DNA of 64,000 nt. It comes from Rosettibacter sp037481715. Its GTDB lineage: Bacteria > Bacteroidota > Ignavibacteria > Ignavibacteriales > Melioribacteraceae. The stretch is from contig JBBFLD010000001.1 of NCBI GenBank assembly GCA_037481715.1, forward strand, positions 558,001 to 622,000, written 5' to 3'. Below are positions 44,718-54,534 of this stretch, in pieces. The notes under the pieces are model-generated. The model was given only the letters and a program-made list of their open reading frames with translations. It was not told the DNA's origin and ran no database searches. Both the position numbers and the translations under genes were made by a program. The number at the start of each line of letters is the position of its first letter. The stretch's first letter is position 1.

Positions 44718-45398
44718 ATGAACTCATCTGAGTTTTTATCATATGTACCAATTTTTTCTGAATTGCCGCTCTCCGAATTAGAAAAAATTGAAAAAGTTGG
44801 TTCAAGAAAAAAATATGCTAAGAATGAGATAATATTGAAAGAAGATGAAGCTGGTTCTGCACTTTTTGTAATTATATCAGGCAAAGTGAAAGTTGCAAGA
44901 ACTAGTCCAGATGGCAAAGAAGTTATTTTGACAATTTTAAATGAAAGTGATTTTTTCGGAGAGATGGCAATTCTTGATGGACAAACTCGTTCTGCAACTG
45001 TAACTGCAATTGAAGATACAGAACTTTTTATTATACAACGCAACGATTTTATTACACTGCTAACAAATCATCCTGAAGTTTCAATATCTTTACTTCAGGA
45101 ATTAACTAAAAGACTCAGAGCAGCAGATGTAAAAATCAAGGCTCTTTCATTAAAAGATGCAGAAGGAAAAGTTGCTACAGTTTTACTCCAATTAGCTGAT
45201 GAGTTTGGAAAAATTAAACATGGGCAAGTAGAATTAGAAAACCTGCCGAACCAACAAGATTTAGCAAATATGGCAGGAACTTCAAGAGAAACAATTTCAA
45301 GAACATTGCACGCTTTTGCAAAGAAAGGATTGATTGAAATTGATGGTTCAAAAATTCGCATTATTGACTACGAAAAATTTAAGGAACTCTATAGTTAA
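44718..45398 (+). CDS. CRP/FNR-family transcriptional regulator
   Basis: The protein has 226 residues. A cyclic-nucleotide-binding domain (about 10-125) has the phosphate-binding cassette FFGEMAILDGQTRSATV. Gly81, Glu82, Arg91 and Ser92 match the cAMP contacts Gly71, Glu72, Arg82 and Ser83 of E. coli CRP. The C-helix adenine contacts Thr127/Ser128 are replaced by Ala/Asp, so affinity or ligand could differ. The winged helix-turn-helix has TSRETISRTLHAFAKKGLI, keeping the DNA-contact Arg, Glu and Arg of CRP. No N-terminal cysteines of the FNR type are present. The ATG at 44718 is preferred to an in-frame TTG at 44667. Its stop overlaps the next start by one base (TAATG). Confidence 0.92.
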   Translation: MNSSEFLSYVPIFSELPLSELEKIEKVGSRKKYAKNEIILKEDEAGSALFVIISGKVKVARTSPDGKEVILTILNESDFFGEMAILDGQTRSATVTAIEDTELFIIQRNDFITLLTNHPEVSISLLQELTKRLRAADVKIKALSLKDAEGKVATVLLQLADEFGKIKHGQVELENLPNQQDLANMAGTSRETISRTLHAFAKKGLIEIDGSKIRIIDYEKFKELYS

Positions 45399-46228
45399 TG
45401 CCGGCAAAGGTTGATTTACATATTCATACAACTTATTCAGATGGAGCTTACTCCCCTTTTGAAATCATAGACAAAGCTTACAAAGCAGGCTTGAGTATTA
45501 TCAGTATTACTGACCATGATAGTATCAATGGAATTAAAGAAGCAATTTTATATGGGAAAGAAAAAGGAATTGAAGTTATTCCCGGCTTAGAATTAAGCAC
45601 CGACATCGAAGATAAAGAAGTTCACTTGTTAGCATATTTTATTGATATCGATAATGAGGAACTTCAGAAGTATCTAAAATTTTTCCGGGAAGAAAGACTT
45701 TATAGAGCTAAAAGAATTGTTCAAAAATTGAGGAATCTCGGATTATCAATTTCCATTGATGATGTCTTAGACCGAGCAAATAATTCAGCAGTAGGAAGGC
45801 CTCATATAGCTTATACACTTGTTGACCTTGGCTTAGTGAATAATTATACAGAAGCATTTGAAAAATATCTGGGAGATAACTGCCCAGCTTATGAACGCAA
45901 AATTCATATCTCACCAAATAGTGCATTAAAATTAATTAACGACAGCGGCGGTTTATCATTCATAGCACATCCCGGTTATATGAAGGAATCAATATTATTA
46001 AATATTATTAAAGCAGGAGTTGATGGTATTGAAGTAATTCATCCAAGCCATAATGAAAACCAGATTAATTTTTACAAAGGAATCGTAAATCAATATTGTT
46101 TGTTAGAAACCGGGGGCTCAGATTTTCATGGAGGCAAAAAGAATGATGAAGAAAATCTTGGCCAATATTGCATTTCTCTCAATCACGTTGATGCAATGAG
46201 AAAAATGCTTCTAAAAAATACCGCATAG
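45398..46228 (+). CDS. PHP-domain phosphatase/5'-3' exoribonuclease (RNase AM/YciV-like)
   Basis: The protein has 276 residues. All PHP motifs are present: KVDLHIHTTYSDGAY, ITDHDSI, GLELST, FIAHPGY, and the final GGSDFHGG. It resembles YciV/RNase AM and TrpH-like enzymes, which remove 3'-phosphates from 3',5'-nucleoside bisphosphates and trim short RNAs; the assignment is by family similarity. It is translationally coupled to the CRP-family regulator (TAATG overlap), which suggests shared control. Confidence 0.88.
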   Translation: MPAKVDLHIHTTYSDGAYSPFEIIDKAYKAGLSIISITDHDSINGIKEAILYGKEKGIEVIPGLELSTDIEDKEVHLLAYFIDIDNEELQKYLKFFREERLYRAKRIVQKLRNLGLSISIDDVLDRANNSAVGRPHIAYTLVDLGLVNNYTEAFEKYLGDNCPAYERKIHISPNSALKLINDSGGLSFIAHPGYMKESILLNIIKAGVDGIEVIHPSHNENQINFYKGIVNQYCLLETGGSDFHGGKKNDEENLGQYCISLNHVDAMRKMLLKNTA

Positions 46229-46315
46229 AATCTTAGTTGTAAAATGCCTTTAGAGAATTTATATCTAAAAAAATTCTAAATTTGTTTTCAATTTTATAAT
46301 CTATCAGGGAATAGA

Positions 46316-48526
46316 ATGAAAAGAATATTTTCAATAATCATTTATGCATTAACAACTTTTAGCTATGCTCAAAACATTGGACAATGGAAAATATTTTCAG
46401 ATATGAAAAATATTCAGTCTATAACTTTAACAAAAGATGGAATATGGTCTGCAACAACTGGAGGAGCTTTCAAATACAATTTTTCAGATGGAACTTTTTT
46501 CACTTTAACAAAAGCTGATAAATTAAATAGTCAAGTCCTAAGCTCAATTAATTCCGATAGTGAAGGTAAAATATGGTTTGGTTCTTTTGAAGGATATATA
46601 ATTTCATATAATCCCAAAGAAAATTTCGTAAAAAATATTTTTGATATTTATAAATCAAATAAAACACAAAAAAGAATCAATAACATTTTTGCAAAAAGCG
46701 ATACAATATTTGCATCAACAGATTTCGGCTTGGTGTTAATAAATTCTAAAAACTATTTTCTTTATGATACTTTTTTAAAATTAGGCGACTTCCCTTCCGA
46801 ATCAAAAGTAACTTGTGCAATAAAAACTTCTTTAATTTATGTAAGCACAGAAAATGGTGTTGCAGTTCAAAAACCAGGAACAATTAATCTTACTGCCCCA
46901 GAATCATGGATCACATTTAAACTTAAGACCAACATTAATGCTACTTCAATTAAAAAAATTATAGAATGGAATAACAAAATTTTAATTGCAACAGACAATG
47001 GAATTTTTTCTTTTGAAAATAATCAATGGAAACCCTTCCTTCTTCAAGGAACAAACATAATCGATATTTCCTCATCGGATAACAAATTATTCATAGCAAC
47101 CGATAATTCAATTTATCAATTTTTCAATAATGAACTAACAAAAATTTATGAAGACTTTACAAACTCGATATCATCTGTAATCAGCAATGGGTCTAAAATT
47201 TACATTGGGACAAATAATGGTTTAATTGAATTTAGCAATAACAATGTAAAAGTATTATACCCAGAAGGTCCAGCTGGAAATTTATTTATAAATCTTACAA
47301 CAGATAATAACGGCAATTTATGGATTGCAACAGGAAGAGATGGAGCAGGAATTGGTTTCATGAAATTTGATGGTGAAAATTGGACGCTTTACAACAAACA
47401 AAAATATCCTCAACTTCCTTCTAATGATTATTTCAATATTTATGCTGATAAAGATAACACAGTTTATCTTGCAAATTGGGGAAATGGTTTTACAATTTTT
47501 AAGGATGGCAATTTTAAAGTCTACAAAAAAGACAACAGCCCCCTTATCGGGATAGCAAATGATACAAATTTTATTGCAATCTCTGATGTTAAAACAGATT
47601 CAAAAGGAAATATCTGGATTACAAATTTTAATCCTGCAAACAACAAACCATTAATTGTATTGACTAAAGATAACAAATGGTACAGTTATACATTGGCAGG
47701 CTTTAGCTTTACAGAAAAAGATGGAATATATAAACTTGTAATTGACCAGTACGATACAAAATGGTTTTTGTTATTTTCTGGAAAAATAGGTCTCTATTAT
47801 TTCAATGAAAATGGTACATTCGAAAATTTGAATGATGATAAATTAGGTTATATCAGCACAAACAATGGATTAATTTCAAATGATGTTAAAGCCTTATCAG
47901 TTGATAAACGCGGACAACTTTGGATTGGAACAAGTTTGGGAATGAATTTTATTTCAGACCCTTCTAATCCAAGAATATCAGAATTAATTATTCCATCACT
48001 AAGAAGTCAAAGTATTACTTGCATTGCTGTAGATGCTTTGGACCAGAAATGGGTTGGTACTACTAATGGTGTTTTTGTTCTTTCTCCAGATGGACTTCAA
48101 CTATTTGCTCATTTTACTTCAAAAGATTCACCTATTCCAGATGATAATATAAGAAGCATTGCTGTAGATGAAAAAAATGGAAGAGTTTATATAGGCACAG
48201 ATTATGGTCTTGCAATGATTCAAACATATGCTATAAAACCTCTTGAAAGTTTCAATGAACTTTTTATTTATCCCAATCCATTCATTCTTGAAAGCAAAAA
48301 CAACTTTGTTACAATTGATGGATTGATAAAAAATACTTACATAAAAATTCTTGATATCAGCGGCAATCTTATAAAAAATATTAAAACTCCTGGGGGTAGA
48401 ATTGCTCTCTGGGATGGAACTGATATGGATGGTAATTTAGTAGCAAGTGGGATTTATATAGTTGTAGCATACGACGAAGAAGCAAACAATGTAACTACAG
48501 GTAAAATTGCAGTAATTAGAAAATAA
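46316..48526 (+). CDS. porZ: PorZ-like propeller protein with type IX-style C-terminal domain
   Basis: The protein has 736 residues with a signal peptide (1-18, ending FSYAQ). About 14 short propeller blades follow, with repeats of GNLWIATG, GKIWFGS, GQLWIGTS and KWVGTTNGVF type (two-component-regulator propeller repeats). The C-terminal 85 residues begin FIYPNPF and contain TYIKILDISGNLI and ALWDGTDMDGNLVASGIYIVV, resembling FlgD-like/type IX sorting domains. This layout matches PorZ, a surface component of the type IX secretion attachment complex. The gene name is by architecture only. It ends one base before the ABC-F gene starts. Confidence 0.78.
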   Translation: MKRIFSIIIYALTTFSYAQNIGQWKIFSDMKNIQSITLTKDGIWSATTGGAFKYNFSDGTFFTLTKADKLNSQVLSSINSDSEGKIWFGSFEGYIISYNPKENFVKNIFDIYKSNKTQKRINNIFAKSDTIFASTDFGLVLINSKNYFLYDTFLKLGDFPSESKVTCAIKTSLIYVSTENGVAVQKPGTINLTAPESWITFKLKTNINATSIKKIIEWNNKILIATDNGIFSFENNQWKPFLLQGTNIIDISSSDNKLFIATDNSIYQFFNNELTKIYEDFTNSISSVISNGSKIYIGTNNGLIEFSNNNVKVLYPEGPAGNLFINLTTDNNGNLWIATGRDGAGIGFMKFDGENWTLYNKQKYPQLPSNDYFNIYADKDNTVYLANWGNGFTIFKDGNFKVYKKDNSPLIGIANDTNFIAISDVKTDSKGNIWITNFNPANNKPLIVLTKDNKWYSYTLAGFSFTEKDGIYKLVIDQYDTKWFLLFSGKIGLYYFNENGTFENLNDDKLGYISTNNGLISNDVKALSVDKRGQLWIGTSLGMNFISDPSNPRISELIIPSLRSQSITCIAVDALDQKWVGTTNGVFVLSPDGLQLFAHFTSKDSPIPDDNIRSIAVDEKNGRVYIGTDYGLAMIQTYAIKPLESFNELFIYPNPFILESKNNFVTIDGLIKNTYIKILDISGNLIKNIKTPGGRIALWDGTDMDGNLVASGIYIVVAYDEEANNVTTGKIAVIRK

Positions 48527-48527
48527 C

Positions 48528-50504
48528 ATGATAGACATTAAAAATTTATCGATTCAATTTACAGGTGAAAACCTGTTCGAAAATGTTAACCTGAAAATTG
48601 GCAAACATGATAAAATTGCTTTAGTTGGTGCTAATGGAAAAGGCAAATCAACTTTTCTAAAATTAATTTATGGAATAGAAAAACCTGAAACAGGAGAAAT
48701 TAATAAACAGAAAGGAATTCGAATTGGATACCTGCCGCAGGATTTAATTTCATTCCGTGATAAAACTTTATTTGATGAAGTAAAATCTTCCATGATTGAA
48801 TTAAACACAATCATTGAAAAAGAAAAAGAAATACTTGATTCATTAAGTAAAAATAATCTATCAGAAATTGACAGACAGGAATTAATTGAATCACTTGGAG
48901 AAATTCATAATCAAAAAGAAAACATTGACTTTTATAGAGCTGAATCAAAAATTAAAAAAGTTCTTACGGGTTTAGGTTTTCAAGAAAAAGATTTTTTCAG
49001 ATTAACTCAGGAATTCTCAGGCGGATGGCAAATGAGAATTCAACTTGCAAAAATTCTTCTTGCTGAAAATGATTTAATTTTACTTGATGAACCCACAAAT
49101 CATCTTGATATCGATACTCTAACCTGGCTTGAAGAATTTCTTTATGATTTCAAAGGTGCATTGATAATTGTTTCTCACGATAAACATTTCATAAATAAAG
49201 TCACAAATAAAACTCTTGAGATATTCAATAAACAAATTAATTTCTTCCCTGGCACTTATGACCAATATCTAAATTTCAAAAAAGAAAGAGAAGCTCAATT
49301 AAAAACTCTTGAAAAAAATCGAGAGAAAAAGATAAAAGAAATAGAAAGATTTATTGAAAGATTTAGATACAAAGCAACTAAAGCTCGTCAAGTTCAAAGC
49401 CGCATTAAAATGCTTGACAAGATGGAATCTGTTGAGCTGATTGAAGATGAAAAAAAGATTGAGATAAAATTCCCAGAACCACCAAAAAGTGGAAGCATCC
49501 CGGTTGAGTTAAAAAATGTATACAAAGCCTACAATGATTTAGAAGTATTAAAAGATGTAAACATAAAAATCGAAAGAGGAGAAAAAATTGCTGTAGTTGG
49601 ACCAAATGGCGCAGGCAAAACTACTTTTGCAAAAATTATTGGGAATAAAATTGATGTTTCAAAAGGGGAAGTTATTTATGGCCATAACACAATTATTTCT
49701 TACTACGAGCAGGAAGTTGCAGACAGCTTAAATTTAGAATACGATTTAATTGATACACTTGAAGAAATAAATGATGATTTAACTCCAGGACAAATTAGAA
49801 AAATTCTTGGCTCGTTTCTTTTTACTGGGGATGATGTTTTTAAAAAAGTAAAAGTTTTATCTGGAGGAGAAAAAAGCAGACTTGCACTTGCTAGATTATT
49901 ACTAACAAAAAGCAATTTAATCATACTTGACGAACCTACAAATCATCTTGACTTATCTTCAAAAGAAATTCTGCAAAAAGCATTAATTGATTTTTCTGGC
50001 ACTTTAATAATTGTATCACACGATATCGATTTTCTCAAGCCAATAGTCACCAAAGTTTTTGAAATCAGAAATCAGAGCTTAAAAGTTTTTTATGGTGGAA
50101 TTGAATATTATCTTCAAAAAAAATTATTGGAATCCATTCCATCAAGTAAAGAATTAGAAGAAGAAAAATTTAACCAGTTAAAAGAATCAATTAAATCTAA
50201 TCGCAGAGAACAGAAAAGATTAGAAGCCGAATTAAGACAAAAAAAATATGCTTTGACTAAAGACCTAAAAAAAGAATTAGAAAACTCTGAAAAAGAAATT
50301 ATAAGATTAGAAAACTTAAAAAATGATATTGAGCATGAATTAACAAAACCTGAGATTTTCAGTAATCCCGAACTTGCCAGAGAAAAAAATCTCGAATACG
50401 AAAAAGTAAAAAAGCTTCTTAATGATGAATATAACCGATGGGAAGAACTGAATTATAAATTAGAAGAAGTTGAAAAGAGCATCACAATAAATAATAATTC
50501 TTAA
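48528..50504 (+). CDS. ABC-F family ATPase
   Basis: The protein has 658 residues with two ABC domains and no membrane helices. Walker A motifs are GANGKGKST and GPNGAGKTT; signature motifs are FSGGWQMRIQLAK and LSGGEKSRLALAR; both have DEPTNHLD. A charged linker (about 230-320, EREAQLKTLEKNREKKIKEIERF) and a C-terminal coiled coil (about 545-655) complete the Uup/YheS-like layout. ABC-F proteins act on the ribosome, in translation quality control or antibiotic protection. It begins one base after the PorZ-like gene stops. Confidence 0.93.
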   Translation: MIDIKNLSIQFTGENLFENVNLKIGKHDKIALVGANGKGKSTFLKLIYGIEKPETGEINKQKGIRIGYLPQDLISFRDKTLFDEVKSSMIELNTIIEKEKEILDSLSKNNLSEIDRQELIESLGEIHNQKENIDFYRAESKIKKVLTGLGFQEKDFFRLTQEFSGGWQMRIQLAKILLAENDLILLDEPTNHLDIDTLTWLEEFLYDFKGALIIVSHDKHFINKVTNKTLEIFNKQINFFPGTYDQYLNFKKEREAQLKTLEKNREKKIKEIERFIERFRYKATKARQVQSRIKMLDKMESVELIEDEKKIEIKFPEPPKSGSIPVELKNVYKAYNDLEVLKDVNIKIERGEKIAVVGPNGAGKTTFAKIIGNKIDVSKGEVIYGHNTIISYYEQEVADSLNLEYDLIDTLEEINDDLTPGQIRKILGSFLFTGDDVFKKVKVLSGGEKSRLALARLLLTKSNLIILDEPTNHLDLSSKEILQKALIDFSGTLIIVSHDIDFLKPIVTKVFEIRNQSLKVFYGGIEYYLQKKLLESIPSSKELEEEKFNQLKESIKSNRREQKRLEAELRQKKYALTKDLKKELENSEKEIIRLENLKNDIEHELTKPEIFSNPELAREKNLEYEKVKKLLNDEYNRWEELNYKLEEVEKSITINNNS

Positions 50505-50516
50505 TTAAATTGATTA

Positions 50517-51491
50517 TTACTTATTTTTACTAAAAAATTCTTCAGCAAGTGCTACACCTCCAAACAAAGCCGCATCATCACCTAATTTCGTAACACTTAT
50601 TTTCACATTTTTACCGCATTCGGGTAATACAGCCTCCAAAAATGCTTCTTTAATTTTTGGAAGCATAAATTTATGCATAGCTTCAATTACCCCGCCGCCT
50701 AAAACAATAGTATCAAAGTTCAGAAATGTAGTTAAACTTCCAAGAACAGTTCCAATTGTTTCAGAAGCTTTTGATATATATTTGACTGCTAAAGCATCAT
50801 TCTGTTCTACAGCATGAGCAAGGGTTTTACTCTTTATCGTTTTATCCGATGATAAAAATTCTTTCAAAATACTTTTTTTCCCTTTTTTAATTTCTTTCTT
50901 AATTGCTTTAATAATAGCCAATCTGCTTGCTGAAAGTTCAAAAGTATTAGCGGATTTTTTTGCTGAGAAAGCACCCTTGCTGTTTACAATCATGTGTCCA
51001 ATTTCACCAGCATAAAATGTTGAGCCGCGATAGAGTTTGCCATCAAAAAACAAAGCACTACCTATTCCAGTACCGATGAAAACAATTAGCATATTTTTTA
51101 TTTCATCATTAAACTCAAATTTTTTTATTCCAAGTCCGGCAAGGTTAACATCATTCTCAATTAAAACGGGTATAATTGTGTGTCCTGATAATGCTTCCTT
51201 TATATTGAAATTTTTTACATAAAGATTTGGAGCATTAGAAATAATTCCTGTAAATGGATTAACGGTCCCTGGCACACCAAGACATAAAGCTTTAACATTC
51301 TTTTCTGAAATTTGATTATCAAGAATCAATTGATTAACCGATTTAAGAATGGAATCAGTTAAACCTATCTCTCCTTTTTTTACATCAGTAGGAATTTTTA
51401 CTCTTGATACAATTTGATTTTGCGAGTTGATTAATGCAGAAAGAATTTTTGTACCTCCAAGGTCAACTGATATAATAAAATCCTTACTCAT
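50517..51491 (-). CDS. ROK-family sugar kinase lacking the zinc cysteines
   Basis: The protein has 324 residues. The ROK ATP motif DLGGTKILSALIN and the catalytic region PVLIENDVNLAGLG (Asp) are present, as is GTGIGSALFFDGKLYRGSTFYAGEIGHM. After that His the usual CxCGxxGC zinc loop is absent: the sequence reads IVNSKGAFSAKKSANTFELSAS, with no cysteine. The enzyme probably phosphorylates glucose or a related sugar, but loss of the zinc site makes the substrate uncertain. GAGGAAATT precedes the ATG. Convergent with the ABC-F gene. Confidence 0.85.
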   Translation of the reverse strand: MSKDFIISVDLGGTKILSALINSQNQIVSRVKIPTDVKKGEIGLTDSILKSVNQLILDNQISEKNVKALCLGVPGTVNPFTGIISNAPNLYVKNFNIKEALSGHTIIPVLIENDVNLAGLGIKKFEFNDEIKNMLIVFIGTGIGSALFFDGKLYRGSTFYAGEIGHMIVNSKGAFSAKKSANTFELSASRLAIIKAIKKEIKKGKKSILKEFLSSDKTIKSKTLAHAVEQNDALAVKYISKASETIGTVLGSLTTFLNFDTIVLGGGVIEAMHKFMLPKIKEAFLEAVLPECGKNVKISVTKLGDDAALFGGVALAEEFFSKNK

Positions 51492-51640
51492 AATTTCCTC
51501 TTAATTTTAAGATTGAATTTCAGTCAATATAAAATTTTATTAAATTGATACTGAATTTAATATTTATTTCACATTTTATTAAAAAGAATATAAATAGTGG
51601 TTATAAAATAAATCATTTCTTAAATACAAATGGAGTTTAA

Positions 51641-53266
51641 ATGTATATAAATTTTTGTGATATCCCTGGCCAGCAAAATTTATTTCTTGACTATTTATAC
51701 GAATTCGATAATGTCAAAAGATTTTATAAAAGCAATTTCAGAGAGCAAGAATCTTATGAAACTTTATTTAACAGATTAGAAAATTTTAACAGACCACATC
51801 GTAATCAACTTATTGAATTAATCAAAAAGCAATATCAAAACATCAGAATATCTAAGCAAACTGAATCTAATATTGAAGCTCTTTATTCAAACAGAACATT
51901 TGTTATTTGCACTGGACAGCAATTAGGAGTTTTTGGCGGTCCTCTTTATACATTTTATAAAACTATTACTGCAATTAAGCTTTCAAACTATCTCAAAGAA
52001 AGATACGACAATTATCAGTTCGTGCCGGTTTTCTGGCTTGAAGGAGATGACCATGATTTTGATGAAGTTAGAAAATTCAGCATACTTAATAATAACAATG
52101 AACTTGTTACATTAAAATATGATGATGGTATTGAAGAAGATATAAATCGCGGCTGCATTGGACTGAAGTCTTTCAACAATAATCTTGAAAAGTTATTCGA
52201 AGATTTATCGTTGCATTTAAGAGAAACTGAATTTAAGAATTCAGTAATTGAACTATTGAAATCATTTTACAAGCCTGGTGAAACTTTTTTAGATTCATTC
52301 CGAAACTTGTTGATAAAAATTTTTGATGATTATGGATTAATTGTTTTCAATCCTCTTGATTCAGAAATTAAAAAATTACTTACTCCAATTTTTTCAGAAG
52401 AAATAATTAATTACCGCAGTCATACAATTCAACTTGTTGAAAGAAGTGCAGAGTTAGAAGAAACTTATCATGCACAGGTTAAGGTAAAGCCAATCAATCT
52501 ATTTTTTATAGAAAATAATGAGCGTCTTCTTATTGAACCTGTTGAAGAAGAGTATCGCTTAAAAGGCAGAAGAAAAAAATTTACAAAAGATGAATTGTTA
52601 GAACAGTTAAATCAGCACCCAGAAAAATTTAGTCCAAATGTTTTGCTAAGGCCAATTTGCCAGGATTATTTATTCCCAACTGCTTTTTATGTGGGAGGAC
52701 CATCTGAGATAAGTTATTTTGCACAAATCTCACCGCTGTATGATATTTATAACATTGTTCAGCCAATAATTTATCCTCGTGCATCTGCAACTATTGTTGA
52801 GAAAAATATTAAATCAATTATTGAAAAATATAATCTCGATTATCTAAATCTATTCACAACTGAAGAAGAATTAGTTACAAAAATTATTGAACAAAATTCT
52901 ACTACAGATATCAATTCACTTTTTGAAGAAACACAATCTAATATCGAAAAGATTTTATATCAGTTAGGAGAAAATTTAAGCAGCATTGATAAATCTCTGC
53001 TTGATATTACAGGAAAGACTAAGATCAAAATTGAAGAAAATCTTAATTATCTTAAAACAAAAGCACTTGAGCTTGAAAAAAGCAAGCACGAAGTAACAAT
53101 TCGCCAGCTTACAAAAGCAAGAAATAACTTGTATCCCAACAATAACTTACAAGAAAGAGAAATAAATTTTATTTACTTTGCCAATAAATATGGACTTGAT
53201 ATTTTGAAATGGATTTTTAATGAACTTACGATTAACAAATTTGAGCATCAAATATTAGAGTTATAA
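51641..53266 (+). CDS. bshC: Bacillithiol biosynthesis cysteine-adding enzyme BshC
   Basis: The protein has 541 residues, the usual length. It joins cysteine to glucosaminyl-malate in the last step of bacillithiol synthesis. Diagnostic segments are VICTGQQLGVFGGPLYTFYKTITAI, VFWLEGDDHDFDEV, the FSPNVLLRPICQDYLFPTAFYVGGPSEISYFAQ stretch (key parts NVLLRPICQD and GGPSEI), and a long C-terminal coiled coil (about 450-510). TGGAG precedes the ATG. bshA and bshB are not in the window. The end overlaps aroA convergently by 19 bases. Confidence 0.93.
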   Translation: MYINFCDIPGQQNLFLDYLYEFDNVKRFYKSNFREQESYETLFNRLENFNRPHRNQLIELIKKQYQNIRISKQTESNIEALYSNRTFVICTGQQLGVFGGPLYTFYKTITAIKLSNYLKERYDNYQFVPVFWLEGDDHDFDEVRKFSILNNNNELVTLKYDDGIEEDINRGCIGLKSFNNNLEKLFEDLSLHLRETEFKNSVIELLKSFYKPGETFLDSFRNLLIKIFDDYGLIVFNPLDSEIKKLLTPIFSEEIINYRSHTIQLVERSAELEETYHAQVKVKPINLFFIENNERLLIEPVEEEYRLKGRRKKFTKDELLEQLNQHPEKFSPNVLLRPICQDYLFPTAFYVGGPSEISYFAQISPLYDIYNIVQPIIYPRASATIVEKNIKSIIEKYNLDYLNLFTTEEELVTKIIEQNSTTDINSLFEETQSNIEKILYQLGENLSSIDKSLLDITGKTKIKIEENLNYLKTKALELEKSKHEVTIRQLTKARNNLYPNNNLQEREINFIYFANKYGLDILKWIFNELTINKFEHQILEL

Positions 53267-54534
53267 CCCAAGCTTTGAAGTTGAGTTAAGAAATCTGGAT
53301 TTGAAATAGAAACGCAATCAAAATTATTAATTCTACCGCCTTTTTTTATTAGCATTGACATTACAGCAAATGCCATAGCAATTCTATGGTCACCATAGCT
53401 TTCGAAAATAAAATTATCTTCTAAAATTTTTCCATCAATTTCAAAACCATCTTCAAACTCTTCAACTTTCAATCCTGTTCTTTTATAATTTTCACATAAA
53501 GCTTTTATTCTATCGGACTCTTTAACTCTCAATTCTTTTGCATTTGTAACTTTAAATTTCCCTTCTGCAAAAACTCCAGCTACAGATAAAATCGGAATTT
53601 CATCAATAATATTTGGAATAATTTCAGCTGGTATTTCAATATTTTCCAGTTGACTGCTTTTTACTCTTATATTTCCTCTTTTTTCTCCATTCTGAGTTAT
53701 CTCATTTTCAATTGTAATATTTCCTCCCATTAATTTTAATATTTCAAGAATACCTGTTCGTGTTTCGTTGAGCGAAACATTTTTTATCAGAATATTTGAA
53801 TTCTTTGACAACAATCCCAGAACAATGAAAAATGCTGCTGTTGAGATATCTGATGGAACTGTTATCTCAAAATTTTTGGGATAATTATTTTTAGAAACAT
53901 AAATCAAAGTTCCTTCATCTGTCTTTTCTGTTTTTAGTCCAAGTAATTTTTCTGTATGATTTCTTGTTGGAATTGATTCAACAATTATTGATTCATCTTC
54001 AAGATGGAGAGCAGCAAGAATTAGAGCACTTTTAACCTGAGCACTCGCAACTTTTAATTTGTAATTAATAGCATGTAAACTTGATGAAGGTTTTATCACT
54101 AAGGGCAAAGTTCCTTCTGGTGATGCTGTAATATCAGCTCCCATCATATTTAATGGTTCAACAACTCTTTTCATCGGTCTTTTAGAAAGGGACTCATCTC
54201 CTGTAATTATTGATTTAAAATTTTGAGCACATAATATTCCGCTCATTAACCTTGCTGTTGTTCCGGAATTTCCTGCATACAATTCTCCTTCAGGTTCACA
54301 AAAATTTTTAAAACCCTTTCCTTTAACAATCAATAAATTTTCTTTTTCATTAAATTCAACACCAAGTTTTCTAAAACAAGAAATTGTTGATTTAACATCT
54401 TCTGCATTAGAGCAATTTTTTATAATTGATTCTCCTTCTGCCATTGAGGCAAACATTACGGCTCTATGTGAAATCGATTTATCACCAGGCAGTGATAATT
54501 CACCGGATAAATTTTCAGTATAATAGAATTTCAT
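53248..54534 (-). CDS. aroA: 3-phosphoshikimate 1-carboxyvinyltransferase (EPSP synthase)
   Basis: The protein has 428 residues. It transfers enolpyruvyl from PEP to shikimate-3-phosphate. Motifs: LSLPGDKSISHRAVMFASMA, YAGNSGTTARLMSGILC, SLSKRPMKRVVEPL, VASAQVKSALILAALH, and the C-terminal ELRVKESDRIKAL and YGDHRIAMAFAV. NAG(N)SGT with Ala after Gly is not present in the resistant form, so it looks like a normal enzyme. The ATG overlaps the trmH stop by four bases. Confidence 0.96.
   Translation of the reverse strand: MKFYYTENLSGELSLPGDKSISHRAVMFASMAEGESIIKNCSNAEDVKSTISCFRKLGVEFNEKENLLIVKGKGFKNFCEPEGELYAGNSGTTARLMSGILCAQNFKSIITGDESLSKRPMKRVVEPLNMMGADITASPEGTLPLVIKPSSSLHAINYKLKVASAQVKSALILAALHLEDESIIVESIPTRNHTEKLLGLKTEKTDEGTLIYVSKNNYPKNFEITVPSDISTAAFFIVLGLLSKNSNILIKNVSLNETRTGILEILKLMGGNITIENEITQNGEKRGNIRVKSSQLENIEIPAEIIPNIIDEIPILSVAGVFAEGKFKVTNAKELRVKESDRIKALCENYKRTGLKVEEFEDGFEIDGKILEDNFIFESYGDHRIAMAFAVMSMLIKKGGRINNFDCVSISNPDFLTQLQSLGYNSNI

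Noticed and set aside
48528..50504. Antibiotic-resistance ABC-F protein
   Set aside because: The linker and C-terminal coiled coil fit the housekeeping Uup/YheS-like group, and there is no sign of transfer or a leader peptide.
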